This document shows positions 48,801 to 60,117 of a stretch of DNA of 64,000 nucleotides, in pieces. The translations under genes were made by a program, and so were the position numbers. Within the stretch, counting starts at the first letter, position 1, and every line of letters starts with the position of its first letter. The stretch covers positions 41,784,368 through 41,848,367 of the forward strand of contig OX457064.1 of assembly GCA_949752795.1 (NCBI GenBank). Reading direction: 5' to 3'. A model generated the notes under the pieces. That model ran no database searches, was not told where the DNA came from, and saw only the letters and a program-made list of their open reading frames with translations. Origin of the DNA: Hyperoodon ampullatus (lineage: Eukaryota; Chordata; Mammalia; Artiodactyla; Ziphiidae).

Positions 48801-49348
48801 TTTGACCCACCTCCTAGAGAAATGGAAATAAAAACAAAAATAAACAAATGGTACCTAATGAAACTTAAAAGCTTTTGCACAGCAAAGGAAATCATAAGAT
48901 GAAAAGACAACCCTCAGAATGGGAGAAAATATTTGCAAATGAGGCAACTGACAAACGATTAATCTCCAAAATTTACATGCAGCTCAATATCAAAAAAACA
49001 AACAACCCAATCCAAAAATGGGCAGAAGACCTAAATAGACATTTCTCCAAAGAAGATATACAGATTGCCAGCAAACACATGAAAGGATTCTCAACATCAC
49101 TAATTAGAGAAATGCAAATCAAAACTACAGTGAGGTATATCCTCACACCAGTCAGAATGGCCATCATCAAAAAATCTACAAACAATAAATGCTGGAGAGG
49201 GTGTGGAGAAAAGGGAACCCTCTTGCACTGTTGGTGGGAATGTAAATTGATACAGCCACTATGGAGAACAGTATGGAGGTTCCTTAAAAAACTAAAAATA
49301 GAACTACCACAAGACCCAGCAATCCCACTGTTGGGCATATACCCCTAG
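45831..49348 (+). pseudogene. L1 ORF2 (endonuclease / reverse transcriptase), degraded
   Basis: ORF2p nicks DNA with an N-terminal APE-type endonuclease and copies L1 RNA by target-primed reverse transcription. The start at 45831 gives an endonuclease opening with NVNGL (Asn13) and LQETH (Glu42), equivalents of the first catalytic residues, but TAA at 46005 stops it at codon 59. Later frames are broken up to 47205. A 390-codon open block (47421-48593) holds the RT fingers and palm, including [10 protein letters not shown] and the catalytic LSLFADDM with both Asp (47913-47924). TAA at 48591 follows a CAA-type change. The last part (48875-49348) keeps a C-x3-C-x7-H-x4-C Cys motif (49190-49243) and ends right after LLGIYP. 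Confidence 0.92.
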
Positions 49349-49985
49349 AAAACCATAATTCAAAAAAAGTCATGTACCACAGTGTTCATTGCAGCTCTAT
49401 TTACAATAGCCAGGACATGGAAGAAACCTAAGTTTCCATTGACAGATGAATGGATAAAGAAGATGTGACACATATATACAATGGAATATTACTCAGTCAT
49501 AAAAAGAAATGAAATTGAGTTATTTGTAGTAAGGTGGATGGACCTAGAGTCTGTCTTACAGAGTGAAGTCAGAAAGAGAAAAACAAATACCATATGCTAA
49601 CACATATACATGGAATCTAAAAAATAAAATGGTTCTGAAGAACCTAGGGGTGGGACAGGAATAAAGATGCAGATGTAGAGAATGGACTTGATGGCACAGG
49701 GAGGGGGAAGGGTAAGCTGGGATGAAGTGAGAGAGTGGCATGGACATATATACACTACCAAATGTAAAGTAGATAGCTAGTGGAAAGCAGCCACATAGCA
49801 CAGGGAGATCAGCTCAGTGCTTTGTGACCACCTAGAGGGGTGGGATAGGGAGGGAGGGAGGGAGACGCAAGAGTGAGGGGATATAGGGATATATGTATAT
49901 GTATAGCTGATTTGCTTTGTTATAAAGCAGAAACTAACACACCATTGTAAAGCAATTATACTCTATTAAAGATGTGAAAAAAAAA
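49349..49985 (+). other. L1 3' UTR with G-rich tract
   Basis: About 640 bases after the ORF2 stop. Includes a purine-rich stretch near 49700, a G-run cluster gggagggagggaggg (49848-49862) able to form a G-quadruplex, and the end tattaaagatgtg before the A-tail. Confidence 0.8.
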
Positions 49986-50352
49986 GGAATCTTAAAAAAA
50001 TGATACTAATGAATGTAGTTGCAGGGCAGGAATAAAGAGGTAAACATAGAGAATGGACTTGATGATATGGGGTGGGAGTGTGAAGCTGAGGCGAAGTGAG
50101 CGTAGCATCGAGGTATATACACTACCAAATGTAAAATAGTTGGCTCATGGGAAGCAGCAGCATGGCTCAGGGAGATCCGCCCAGTGCTTTGCGATGACCT
50201 CAAGGGGTGGGATAGGGAGGATGTGAGAGTGGCTCAAGGGGGAGGGGATATGGGAACATGTGTATGCATATGGCTGGTTTGCTTTGTTGTGCAACAGAAA
50301 CTAACACAATATTGTGAAGCAATTATACTCCAATAAAGATGTATTAGAAAAA
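49986..50352 (+). mobile_element. Second L1 3' UTR, divergent subfamily
   Basis: Starts ggaatcttaaaaaaatgatac directly after the A-tail of the full-length L1 and runs through acactaccaaatgtaaaatagttggc to ctccaataaagatgtattag with an A-rich end. It differs from the upstream 3' UTR by many substitutions and indels. Confidence 0.85.
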
Positions 50353-51420
50353 ATAAAAGAAGCTCCCTCTACATGGCCTAGAAAAAACAATGAAAACTTT
50401 GTAAATGGACCTTGATTATTAAGTCTGAAATTAAAAGGAAATTTTTCTAACACTATCCTCTTCACTCACGGAGCAAGGAAACTACCGGAAAGAATATCAT
50501 TGATAAGAAAAGCAAATAAAAATTCTGTTATCAGTTTAAAGTGACAACATACTACCATCACCTTTTTCTCAGTCACCACCTTCAAGAACAAATAACAATG
50601 AACAGTTGTTGGGTTTGAAACAGGAAAATTACAACTGATAACAGATATCAATTGCTGCTCCAACTCTGGAAAATTTTTGAGTTCATTTCTCCTTAAATTT
50701 TTGGAGGAAAGAATCTATTAATGATTCCCACTTTAGGCCTTTTTCTCAATGTGTTTGTAAAGTCTGTTCTGGGTTGATTGGACTTCAAATAGTGGCACAT
50801 AACATATTTAACTCATTTCCTTTACTTCAAGCACCATAAGCTACTACTGCTTCCATTATCATAGGAAATGTAGATAAATGACTGGCCCTTAAGTCTTAAA
50901 AAAAAAAAATAGCTTTGGTCAAGAGATAGTTAAGAAGAATAAAGTTAAATCTGACTTTTAGCATGTTTTATTATGGACAATTCCTTTCAACAATTAATGT
51001 TTCAACTTCTAGATGATGGATTTATTTTGAACTGTCAGTTTTAAGACAGAAAGAAAAACGAGAGAAAAATGTTCTAGGCAATGATAACGTCCTACTTTAA
51101 AGTTCTTATGTGTTTGCTTAAATAGTTACAATAACACATGCTGCAGAAATTTCCTATATTTATTTTAGAATTACTGCTATGCACATATGTATTATTCTTG
51201 GTAGGATGGGCATCTTCATATCTAGGGCATCCCACTATGATGACTGATTATGTTCCAGCTGGTCTTTCTCTACTTAGGAATGAAATTTTTTACTGGAGTA
51301 AATTTAATCAGAAAATCCTGTTAAATGTGGCACTCGTCCCAATCAGTTGAAAGTTTCGAAAAGAGAAAGTATAAGAAGAGAGACAAAAGCTACAGTCTTT
51401 AATAACATGAACTTATCTAA
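50353..51420. other. Unrecognised sequence
   Basis: No gene or named repeat seen; A-run at 50898-50909. Confidence 0.45.
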
Positions 51421-51645
51421 TGTGAGTTCTGAAGTTGGACAGTCTTTGACTCTTATTCTGAATTCATCACTTATTAACTCTATGACTTTTAAAGTGCTGT
51501 AAAACCTCTCTAATTCTTGGTTTTTTTAACTTGGAGAAATAATATTAATAGCTACATTTTAGGCTTCCTAAAAGGGTAAAATGAGACACTGTATACATGC
51601 ATTTAGCCAAGTGGGCAATAAGTGTTTCCTTTTATTGTTACTGTT
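51420..51645 (+). mobile_element. MIR SINE
   Basis: gagttctgaagttggacagtc, cacttattaactctatgactt and taatagctacatttta follow the MIR from the tRNA-related part through the core; the end gcaataagtgtttcc fits the L2-like 3' end. Confidence 0.75.
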
Positions 51646-51844
51646 ATATATTCCAACCAGTGTCAAAGAATGATTTGCAAACCACCTGCATTGTTATCTC
51701 TTGAGGTACTTATTAAACTACAAATGCTGGGTCTCTCTCAGCACCAACTGTTTCAAGATCTCTAGGGCTGAGGCCCAGAAATCTGCATTTTTCACAAGAA
51801 CCCCAGGTTATTCTTATGCATATTAAAACTTTTTTTCCAATTTT

Positions 51845-52497
51845 AATAAGTTTCTTTTCAATTTTTAAAATTGAAGTATAGTTGATTTACAATGTTATGT
51901 TAGTTTCAGGGGTACAGCCTAGTGATTCAATTATACATATATACATGTATAATGTGTGTGTATATAAATATGTATACACACACACACACATATCTGTTCT
52001 TTTTCAGATTCTTTTCCCTTACAGGTTATTACAAAATATTGAGTATAGTTCCCTGTGCTATACAGTAGGTCCTTGTTGGTTATCTCTTTTATGTATAACA
52101 GTGTGCATATGTTAATCCCAGCCTCCTAATTTATCCCTCCCTCCCCTCATTTCCCTTTGGTAACCATAAGTCTGTTTTCTATGTCTGTGAGTCTATATCT
52201 GTTTTGTAAATAAGTCGATTTGTATCTTTTTTTTTTTTTTTTTTGGATTGCACATACAAGCAATATCTTATTATATTTGTCTTTCTCTGTCTGGCTTACT
52301 TCACTTAGTATGATAATCTCTAGGTCCACCCATGTTGCTACAAATGGCATTATTTTATTTCTTTTTATGGCTGAGTAGTATTCTATTGTGTATTTGTACC
52401 ACATCTTTTTTATCCATTCCTCTGTCGATGGACATTTAGGTTGCTTCCATGTCTTGGCTATTGTAAATAGTGCTGCTATGAACATTGATGTTTATGT
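51845..52497 (-). mobile_element. L1 copy A, 5'-truncated, 650 bp
   Basis: 3' UTR at the left (gaagtatagttgatttacaatg, with a TATG/ACAC simple-repeat patch at 51935-51990) and ORF2 C-terminus at the right. It ends at the A-rich tail (ttttcttttac on this strand) of L1 copy B. A 112-codon frame (52147-52485) reads the ORF2 end, for example TWKQPKCPSTEEW. Confidence 0.85.
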
Positions 52498-54577
52498 ATA
52501 TTTTCTTTTACTTAAGTTTTATTGGCGTATAGTTGATTTACAATGTTGTGTTAGTTTCAGGTGTACGGCAGAGTGATTCACTTATACATATACATATATT
52601 CATTCTTTTTCAAATTCTTTTCCCATATAAGTTATTATAGAATATTGAGTAGTGTTTCCTGTGCTATATAGTAGGTCCTTGTTGGTTTTCTATTTTATAG
52701 ATAGTAGTGTGTATATGTTAATCCCAAACTCATCATTTATCCCTCCCTGCCATGTTTCTCCTTTGGTAACCATAAGTTTGTTTTCAAAATCTGTGAGTCT
52801 GTCTCAGTTTTATAAATAAGTTCATTTGTATTATTTTTAAAATTAAATTTCACATATGAGTGATATATGATATTTGTCTTTCTCTGACTTATTTCAGTTA
52901 GTATGATGATCTCTAGGTCCATCCATGTTGCTGCAAATGGCATTATTTTGTTCTTTTTGTATGGTTGAGTAATATTCCATTGTATATATGTACCACATCT
53001 CCTTTATCCAATCCTCTGTCGATGCACGTTTAGGTTGCTTCCATGTCTTGGCTGTTGTAAATAGTGCTGCAATGAACATCGGGGTGCATGTATATTTTTG
53101 AATGATGCTTTTCTCTGAATATATGTCCAGGAGTGAGATTGCTGGATCATATGGTAGTTCTATTTTTAGTTTTTTAAGTAACCTCCCTACTGTTCTCCAT
53201 AATGATTTTACCAATTTTCATTCCCACCAACAGTGTAGGAGGCTTCTCTTTTCTCCACACCCTTTCCAGCATTTATTCTTTGTAGACTTCAATGATCGCT
53301 CTTCTTACTGGTGTGAGGTGATACCTCATTGTAGTTTTGATTGGCATTTCTCCAGTAATTAGTGATGTGGAACACCTTTTCACATGCTTTTTGGCCATCT
53401 GTATGTCTTCTTTGGAGAAATGTCTATTTCGATCTTTTGCCCATTTTTTGATTGGGTTGTTTTTTTTTTTTTGATATAGAGCTGCATGAGCTGTTTGTAT
53501 ATTGGGGGGAATAATCCCTTGTAGTTTGCTTCATTTGCAAATATTTTCTTCCAGTCAGTAGGTTGGCTTTTTGTTTTGTTTATGGTTTCCTTTGCTGTGT
53601 AAAAGAATTTAAGTTTAATTAGGTTCCATTTGTTTATTTTTGTTGTTATTTTTATTACTCTAGGAGGTAGATCCAAAAAGATATGGGTACAATTTATTGC
53701 AGAGTGTTCTGCCTATGTTTTCCTCTAAGAGTTTTATAGTGTCTGGCCTTACACTTAGGGATTTAATGCATTTTGAGTTTATTTTTGTGTATGGTGTTAG
53801 AGAATGTTTTAATTTCATTCTTTTACATGTAGCTGTCTAGTTTTTCCAGCACCACTTATTGAAGCGACTGTCTTTTCTCCATTGTATATTCTTGCCTCCT
53901 TTTTAATAGATTAATTGACCATAGGTGCATGGGTTTATTTCTGCGATTTCTATCCTGTTCTATTGATCTATATTTCTCTTTTTGTGCCAGTACCATACTA
54001 TTTTCATTACTGTAGCTTTGCAGTATAGTGTGAAGCCAGGGAGCCTGATTCCTCCAACTCCTTTTTTTTTCCTCAGGATTGCTTTGGCTATTTGGGGTCT
54101 TTTGTGTTTCCATACAAATTAAAAAATTTTTTGTTCTAGTTCTGTGAAAAATATCATTGGTAATTTGATAGGGATTGCATTGAATGGTAGATTGCCTTGG
54201 GCATTTTAGTTATTTTAACAATATTGATTCTTTCAATCCAGAACATGGTATATCTTTCCATCTGTTTGTGTGGTCTTCAGTTTTTTCATTAACATCTTAG
54301 ACTTTACATGGTACAAATCTTTTGCCTCCTTAGGTAGGTTTATTCCTTGGTATTTTATTCTTTTTGAGGTGACAGTAAATGAGATTGTTTCCTTAATTTC
54401 ACTTTCTGATCTTTTGTTGTTAGTGTATAGAAATGCAACAGATTTCTGTGTATTAATTTTGTATCCTGCAACTCTACCCAATTCACTGATGAGCTCTAGT
54501 AGTTTACTGATAGTGTCATATTTTCTATGTATAGTATCATGTCATCTGCAAACAGTGATAGTTTTACTTCTTCTATT
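52498..54577 (-). mobile_element. L1 copy B, 5'-truncated, 2.1 kb
   Basis: Second reverse-strand L1, with its 3' end at 52498 (ttattggcgtatagttgattt) and 5' truncation at about 54577, just beyond the catalytic motif (catgtcatctgcaaa ends near 54552). Remnant frames at 52894-53214, 53380-53676, 53856-54113 and 54233-54481 follow ORF2 in order but are separated by stops. Confidence 0.88.
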
Positions 54578-54620
54578 AAAGTTTGAGAAACATTATTTTA
54601 ATACTTGAATTTCCTTTTTT

Positions 54621-54817
54621 TTTTTGCAGTACATGGGCCTCTCACTGTTGTGGCCTCTCCCACTGCAGAGCACAGGCTCCAGACGCACAGGCTCAGTGGC
54701 CATGGCTCATGGGCCTAGCCATTTCATGGCATGTGGGATCTTCCCGGACCGGGGCACAAACCTGTGTCCCCTGCATTGGCCAGCGGACTCTCAACCACTG
54801 CGCCACCTGGGAAGCCC
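54621..54817 (-). mobile_element. CHR-type SINE, 210-bp class, more diverged
   Basis: Reverse copy beside the 5' end of L1 copy B. Several CpG-type changes (aggctccagacgcacagg, agccatttcatggc). Duplication ttgaatttcctttttt (54605-54620 and 54818-54833). Confidence 0.93.
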
Positions 54818-54833
54818 TTGAATTTCCTTTTTT

Positions 54834-54972
54834 AAAATGCTGTTTTCTTATCATCTGGCAGTAGTTTAAAGTCACTCTTTAGTAACTCCATTTTATCTTA
54901 TCAATATGCTATCTTCCCGAAAGAAAATAAATGCACATTGCTGGGGTTTGTATTTAAAATGCCCCCTTCCCT
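54834..54972. other. Unrecognised spacer
   Basis: Short interval between SINE and L1 with no recognised element. Confidence 0.4.
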
Positions 54973-55600
54973 GAATAGCCAAAATGATCTTGATAAAGAA
55001 CAACAAAGCTGGAGGTATCATGCTCCCTGATTTCAAACTATACTACAAAGCTACAATAATCAAAACAGTACTGTACTAGGACAAAAACAGACATTAAAAA
55101 AAAAAGACATATATATCAATGAAACAGAATAAAGAGGCCAGAATGAACCCACGTTTATATGGGAAATTAATCTAGGACAAAAGTGGCAAGAATATATAAT
55201 GGGGAAAAGACAGCCTCTTCAGTAAATGGTGCTGGGAAAACTGGACAGCTATGTGCAAAAGAATCAGACAGGACTACTTTCTCATACCACGCACAAAAAT
55301 AAATTCAAAATAGATTAAAGACTTAAATATAAGATCTTAAACCATAAAAATTCTAGAAGAAAACACATAGTAACTTCTCTGACATCAGTTACAGTAATAT
55401 ATTTTTGGATTTATCTCCTCAGGCAAGAAAAAACAAAAATAAACAAATGGGATTAAATAAACTAAACAAACAAATGGGACATCAAACTAAAAAGCTTTTG
55501 CACAGTGAACAAAACAAAAAGTCCGCCTACACATTAAATGTACACAGAGCTGTAGTCAATTATATCTCAGTAAAACCGGGGGAGAAAATTAAATTAAATT
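54973..55600 (+). mobile_element. L1 with internal deletion
   Basis: ORF2 sequence from tagccaaaatgatcttgataaag (54977) to aaaaagcttttgcacagtg, followed near 55525 by the very end of an L1 3' UTR (gtcaattatatctcagtaaaac). The part between is missing. Flanking copies of aaaatgcc...ttccct at 54956-54972 and 55591-55606 look like the target duplication. Confidence 0.75.
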
Positions 55601-58050
55601 AAAATGCCTGTTCCCTCCCCCACTCACCTTAGCTCAGGCCCATTGAAAACTGCTTCCAACTCCCCTTGAGTCTTCTTCATCTCTTTTCTTCCTTCATATA
55701 ACCTGTTGGAACTTTCTAGCATTCACTATGCACACTTCAAAATTTTAGTTGTTAATCATCCTGTACATGATAAAATCTAAGCTTCTGAACATAGAAATCA
55801 AAATCCTCAAAATGTAGCCCGCACCTCTCTTTTCAGCCGTATATCTACCCTGTCCCTGACACAGTATACTCTACTGAAAGAAAAGAAAAAGAAAAAAACC
55901 CTCAGCATTTCAAATAAATAGTTCTGCCATGTTTCAATGCCCTTCCTTCAGTCAACAAATGACTTAAAATTTCTTCCCATTGAAATCATGTCCACCAAGA
56001 TCCAGTGTGAATGGCGCTTCCTCCCAAGAGCTTTTCCTAATCTCTTCAGCTGCAAGAGATTACTTTCTTAAAGTCCTTAGTTTGTAATACTCTTAAAACA
56101 CTTAGATTTTTCTTTTTTGTATTATGTCACCTGTTAGGTTTTTCACTTCTTACAGGCAAAAAAAACACATCATCATCTTTTTCTCTTCATCCCTTGTTGT
56201 GCTTGGCATAAATACTGTACTCAGGATGGTTGTTTCAAAGGAACCACCAAATGAATTAATGATCGTAACATGTAACTTGCAATAATAGTTTTCTAGAGAC
56301 GCTCAACTTATGAAATATTTATCTTTGGCACTTTTAATTACTCTTGGAATGCAAGGGTGTTCTTGCTTTATCGACTGTATATGGACCTTAAAAACTACCC
56401 CATCCAACACTATCACTACAGTTGAGAAATATGAGTAACACAATGACTTGCCCAAATCATACTGTTTAGGATGACACTGGGTCCAGAAGTATATTGGACT
56501 AATTCTCTGTTCAGATGATTTATACACTTACTTTATTTGTATATATGTACATTTATACATTAGTATATTTATTTTTCACATTTCTATAAGTGTCCTGTAC
56601 AAGCTTATTCTATTGTTTCAACAATGCTGTATAATCATCAGAGTTCTACTGGCATACAAAAAGAAGCATCGATCCTCATGTTTAGGAGATTGATGTCCAC
56701 TGTTCTTCAGCTGAACTACACTGAATTCTGCATTAGGCTACAATCCAGCTGGGCTTAGCTACAGACTGACGGTTGGGTTCAGGTTTTCTTCATGTGTCTT
56801 CTTTCTGATGGGAAGCGAAAGGGGCAGCAGCTACCTAGGGCATGCTGTTTTGCTTTTTTCTGATATGTCAAACTCTCATTTCTGCCCACATTCCATTGGC
56901 CAAAGGAAGTAATTTTTATTATGTTTACATTTATATTTAATATCTGAAATATGTGTATATGTCAAAATGGTTTACTTCTAAAGATACAATTCTAGATATT
57001 CCTTGTAACAAGTGCAACTTGTAAGAAAATAAATGAAAATTAGCCAATATAGAAATTTAGTTTCTGTATCTCCATTATGAAACTGAAAAAGATATATATA
57101 TTCATTTTTGTCTTCATACTTGACAAAACGTTTATATGACTGGCCTATACTGATTATTCTTGATTATTCATATTTCTACTAGTGTGAGAAATTATAATGA
57201 CTTCATTTAAATGCTAGCAATTTAAATGAGTAAAACTATGTTTTAAAATACTGAGGGATTTGGATTTTGTTTTCTGTTTGCACCAAACAGAAGAATGAAA
57301 AGGTACAATTTTTAATCTGCAGTAATAAAATTCATGAGAAAACTGCTTAAGATCTGAACTTTTAACAGGTTAATTCTGATACACGTTACCCAAAATTAGT
57401 TTCAGTCAACCCTTCCTTAAAAGGGAAACCTCATGAATCATGTTTATATAGATACACTGCAGAATATTTTACACATTTAAATTGACTTCCATGTGAAAAT
57501 GACATCATTAAACAAAATATCCAGCATTTATTAATTTTACCAAAACTTTGCCTCCCTGAGTGATTGCTAGTGATTGCCTATAGTCTAATCAAAATATTAT
57601 ATGAGAAGCAAAATACTATATGTCATACAATTTTATTTCAAAATTCCTGCTACTTTGCCATGATACTTAGTAAGATCTACCACTATACATTTAGCTATAT
57701 TTTTCATTAATAATACTGAGATGGTCAAACCCTTAAATTCCTTTTAAACCCCTTATATACAAGATGGAACAGTTTTAGAAAGCTCAAAATAATGGGAATT
57801 TAGGGATTAACTCTTTTTTTTCCCCTTGGAAATTAATATGCAACTAGTAACTATTGTACAACACTCACACTGAAGACCTGGGGTCTGAAAACCGAAAATA
57901 TAAAGTTGTTTAAATGGTGTTACTGTAACTTAAAGATTCAATACTGAAATTTCTCTAACTCTCAGTTATTTTATATTTGTTTGGGTTGGCTATCAAACCC
58001 AAAAATCCTTTGCCAAGTTTTATTAGAAATTTCATGTCAAAATGGGCCTA
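55601..58050. other. AT-rich sequence without recognised genes
   Basis: No coding pattern. A weak MIR-like piece (gacttgcccaaatcatac) lies near 56444. 56525-56580 is TATA/ATAT-rich. Confidence 0.45.
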
Positions 58051-58078
58051 ACAATTCTGACTTTTTTTCCCCCCACAG

Positions 58079-58182
58079 TTTAATAAATGCTGTTCTCTCT
58101 CTCTCTTCTTTTTTAAGGAATTCTGAAGAGGGTAACCCACCAAATATGTTATTTGCCCCCAGCTGCCATGGTTAGAGAAAAG
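58079..58182 (+). other. Candidate exon with start codon (speculative)
   Basis: Upstream is a branch-point-like cctaac (58047-58052), a pyrimidine tract ttttttccccccacag and AG at 58077-58078; a second pyrimidine tract and AG end at 58117. The right edge is gagaaaag|gtaagg (donor at 58183). Inside, gctgccATGg is a strong Kozak context at 58168, giving MVREK up to the donor in phase 0. Two small upstream frames (58087, 58146) precede it. I do not recognise the gene, no downstream exon could be linked, and such signals can arise by chance. Confidence 0.25.
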
Positions 58183-58246
58183 GTAAGGGAGGTTCCATAA
58201 GAAAGTGGGGCCTGCAAACTATCATTACATCATTAAAGAGGAAACA

Positions 58247-58428
58247 CAACCACTGGTGCTACCTATAAATGTGTTCATAATTCAGCTGCAGTAAAGGGAT
58301 TTACTAGATGACAGTGTAAAAGTGGTTATTTTCTATTCCTATCTGTATTTTTTGAAAGACCTGGATTTTTGTGACCTATATTGTATGAATATTTGTTTCA
58401 ATTAAAAGATGCTTTCTCTTTCAAAAAA
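58247..58428 (+). pseudogene. Short processed retrocopy (3'-UTR fragment) of an unknown mRNA
   Basis: About 170 bases end in aattaaaagatgctttctctttc plus an A-run (58423-58431), with ATTAAA as possible poly(A) signal. A duplication aaagaggaaaca (58235-58246 and 58429-58440) flanks it, and the site CATT/AAAG fits L1 endonuclease preference. It matches no SINE or L1 that I recognise, so it is likely a 5'-truncated mRNA copied by L1. The parent gene is not identified. Confidence 0.5.
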
Positions 58429-58443
58429 AAAGAGGAAACAAAC

Positions 58444-58765
58444 ACATAAAAATTCATTTATTCATGCCTATCCATGTTGATTTTCTGCTGTCTCTATAAG
58501 GTGGGGTGGAGAGGCAGGAAGAATGTTCTAATTTGAAGTAATTTGTAATGAAAATTAATTGTCTATTTCTGTGCATTTATTCAATGTGTTATTGATTGAT
58601 TTTAGCTAGAGTTTAAGTCTATATCAGGGAAGAGCTATGTGCAAATTACTCTGAAACTATTGTCAAGTTTGGCAGTGTCAGTGCTTTAAGAAATTCTTTG
58701 GTTTTCATTGGACTCATTTATTCCTATTAATAAGGAAAAGTGTTTGAATTTCTCTAATACAAAGT
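58444..58765. other. Unrecognised sequence
   Basis: No gene or named repeat seen. Confidence 0.4.
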
Positions 58766-58769
58766 CGCT

Positions 58770-58905
58770 GGACCGGGAGTTAATACTAACTTTACCAAAG
58801 TATACGATGGTAAGAATGAAGATGTCTCACTCTGGATCTTAGTTTCATTTCCTATAAAATGGGGAATTGATACTGTATCAGCTTCCGAGTCCCTTCTGAT
58901 GATAG
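58770..58905 (+). mobile_element. MIR SINE fragment
   Basis: ctggaccgggagttaatac, ggatcttagtttcatttcc and aaaatggggaattgatac trace the MIR core. Confidence 0.6.
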
Positions 58906-59207
58906 GATACTGGAGTATTGTGCTTAGCCATTATTTTTATATACCAGTGTTTATAATGATCAAAATACAATGTACATTCATAGCAGAACGTGTGATAGGA
59001 TAATTTATTGAAATATTAATTTGTGTTTCATTTTCACTGCTATGGAAGGATCAGAAAGAACAAGAATTATTTTTACTTTGACATCTCTATTACATTCCCA
59101 TCCTCATTCCAGTAAGTGACCAGAATCTCTGTTCCTTTTATTACCTGAAGATAAACTCACTCCCCAGCTTTTGTTTTCAGTTTACTGAGGGGTTATAGTA
59201 GAGATTG

Positions 59208-59208
<1 letters not shown>

Positions 59209-59240
<32 letters not shown>
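59209..59240. repeat. (AG)n microsatellite
   Basis: Sixteen GA/AG units with one C interruption near the start. Confidence 0.9.
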
Positions 59241-60117
59241 GAATGGAGAAAGATGCAAGGTAGAGAAGCATCAAAGGAAGGGGATGGAAGACTACTGAAC
59301 CCTTGATTTATAGGGATCCATGCCTCAGGCCTTGCAGAAACCCCAAGAGTACAGAAGAAGCTGGGGGAGGTTGGTTGAGTACACGGGACTTCTGGGAAGT
59401 TACTCTTGAAGGACTTAACAAAGATTCCTTTCACTGGCACTACCTACCTTCAAGAAGAAGTGGGCTTGGTCACTAAATCATAAAAGAAGAAAGCAAGAGA
59501 AGAAGAAAGGAACAGAGAGGAACTTCAAAAACAGCCAGAAACAATTAACAAAATGGCAGTAAGCATAAATTGATCAATAATTATTTCAAATGTAAATAGA
59601 TGAAATTCTCCAATCAAAAGCCACAGAGTGGCTGAATGGATTTAAAACAAAAACAAAAGCAAAACCCATCTATATGCTGCCTACAAGTGACTCACTTTAG
59701 ATGTAAGGAAACACACAGACTGAAAGTGAAGAGATGGAAAAAGTTATTCCATACAACTGGAAACAAAAAGAAAGCTGGAATAGCCATATTTAATCAGACA
59801 AACTACATTTTAAAACAAATATTATAATAAGAGACAAAGAAGGACATTACATAATGATAAAAGAGTCAATCCACCAAAAAGATAACATTTGTAAATATTT
59901 ATTCACTCAACATAGTAGCAACTAAATATATAGAGCAAATATTAACAGACCTAAAGAAAGGAATAGACAGCAATACAGTAATAGTAGGGGACTATAATAT
60001 CCCACTTACTTCAATGGATAGATCATCCAGACAGAAAATCAATAAAGAAACTTCAGCCTTAAATGATATAGACCTAATAGGTATTTATAGAACATTCCAT
60101 ACAAAACCAAGAGAATA

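Larger units (their letters stand above)
43560..49985 (+). mobile_element. Full-length L1 LINE (6.4 kb), inactivated
   Basis: All parts are present in order: a GC-rich 5' UTR starting aaggagtcaagatg (43562), ORF1 (44887-45772), a 58-base spacer, ORF2 (45831-49348), a 3' UTR with G-rich tract, and the end tattaaagatgtg plus A-tail (49966-49983). Both ORFs carry stops and frameshifts, so the element cannot move by itself. The 30017 and 49986 copies share its 3' UTR type. Target duplications are not clear, in part because another L1 3' UTR abuts the tail. Confidence 0.93.
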
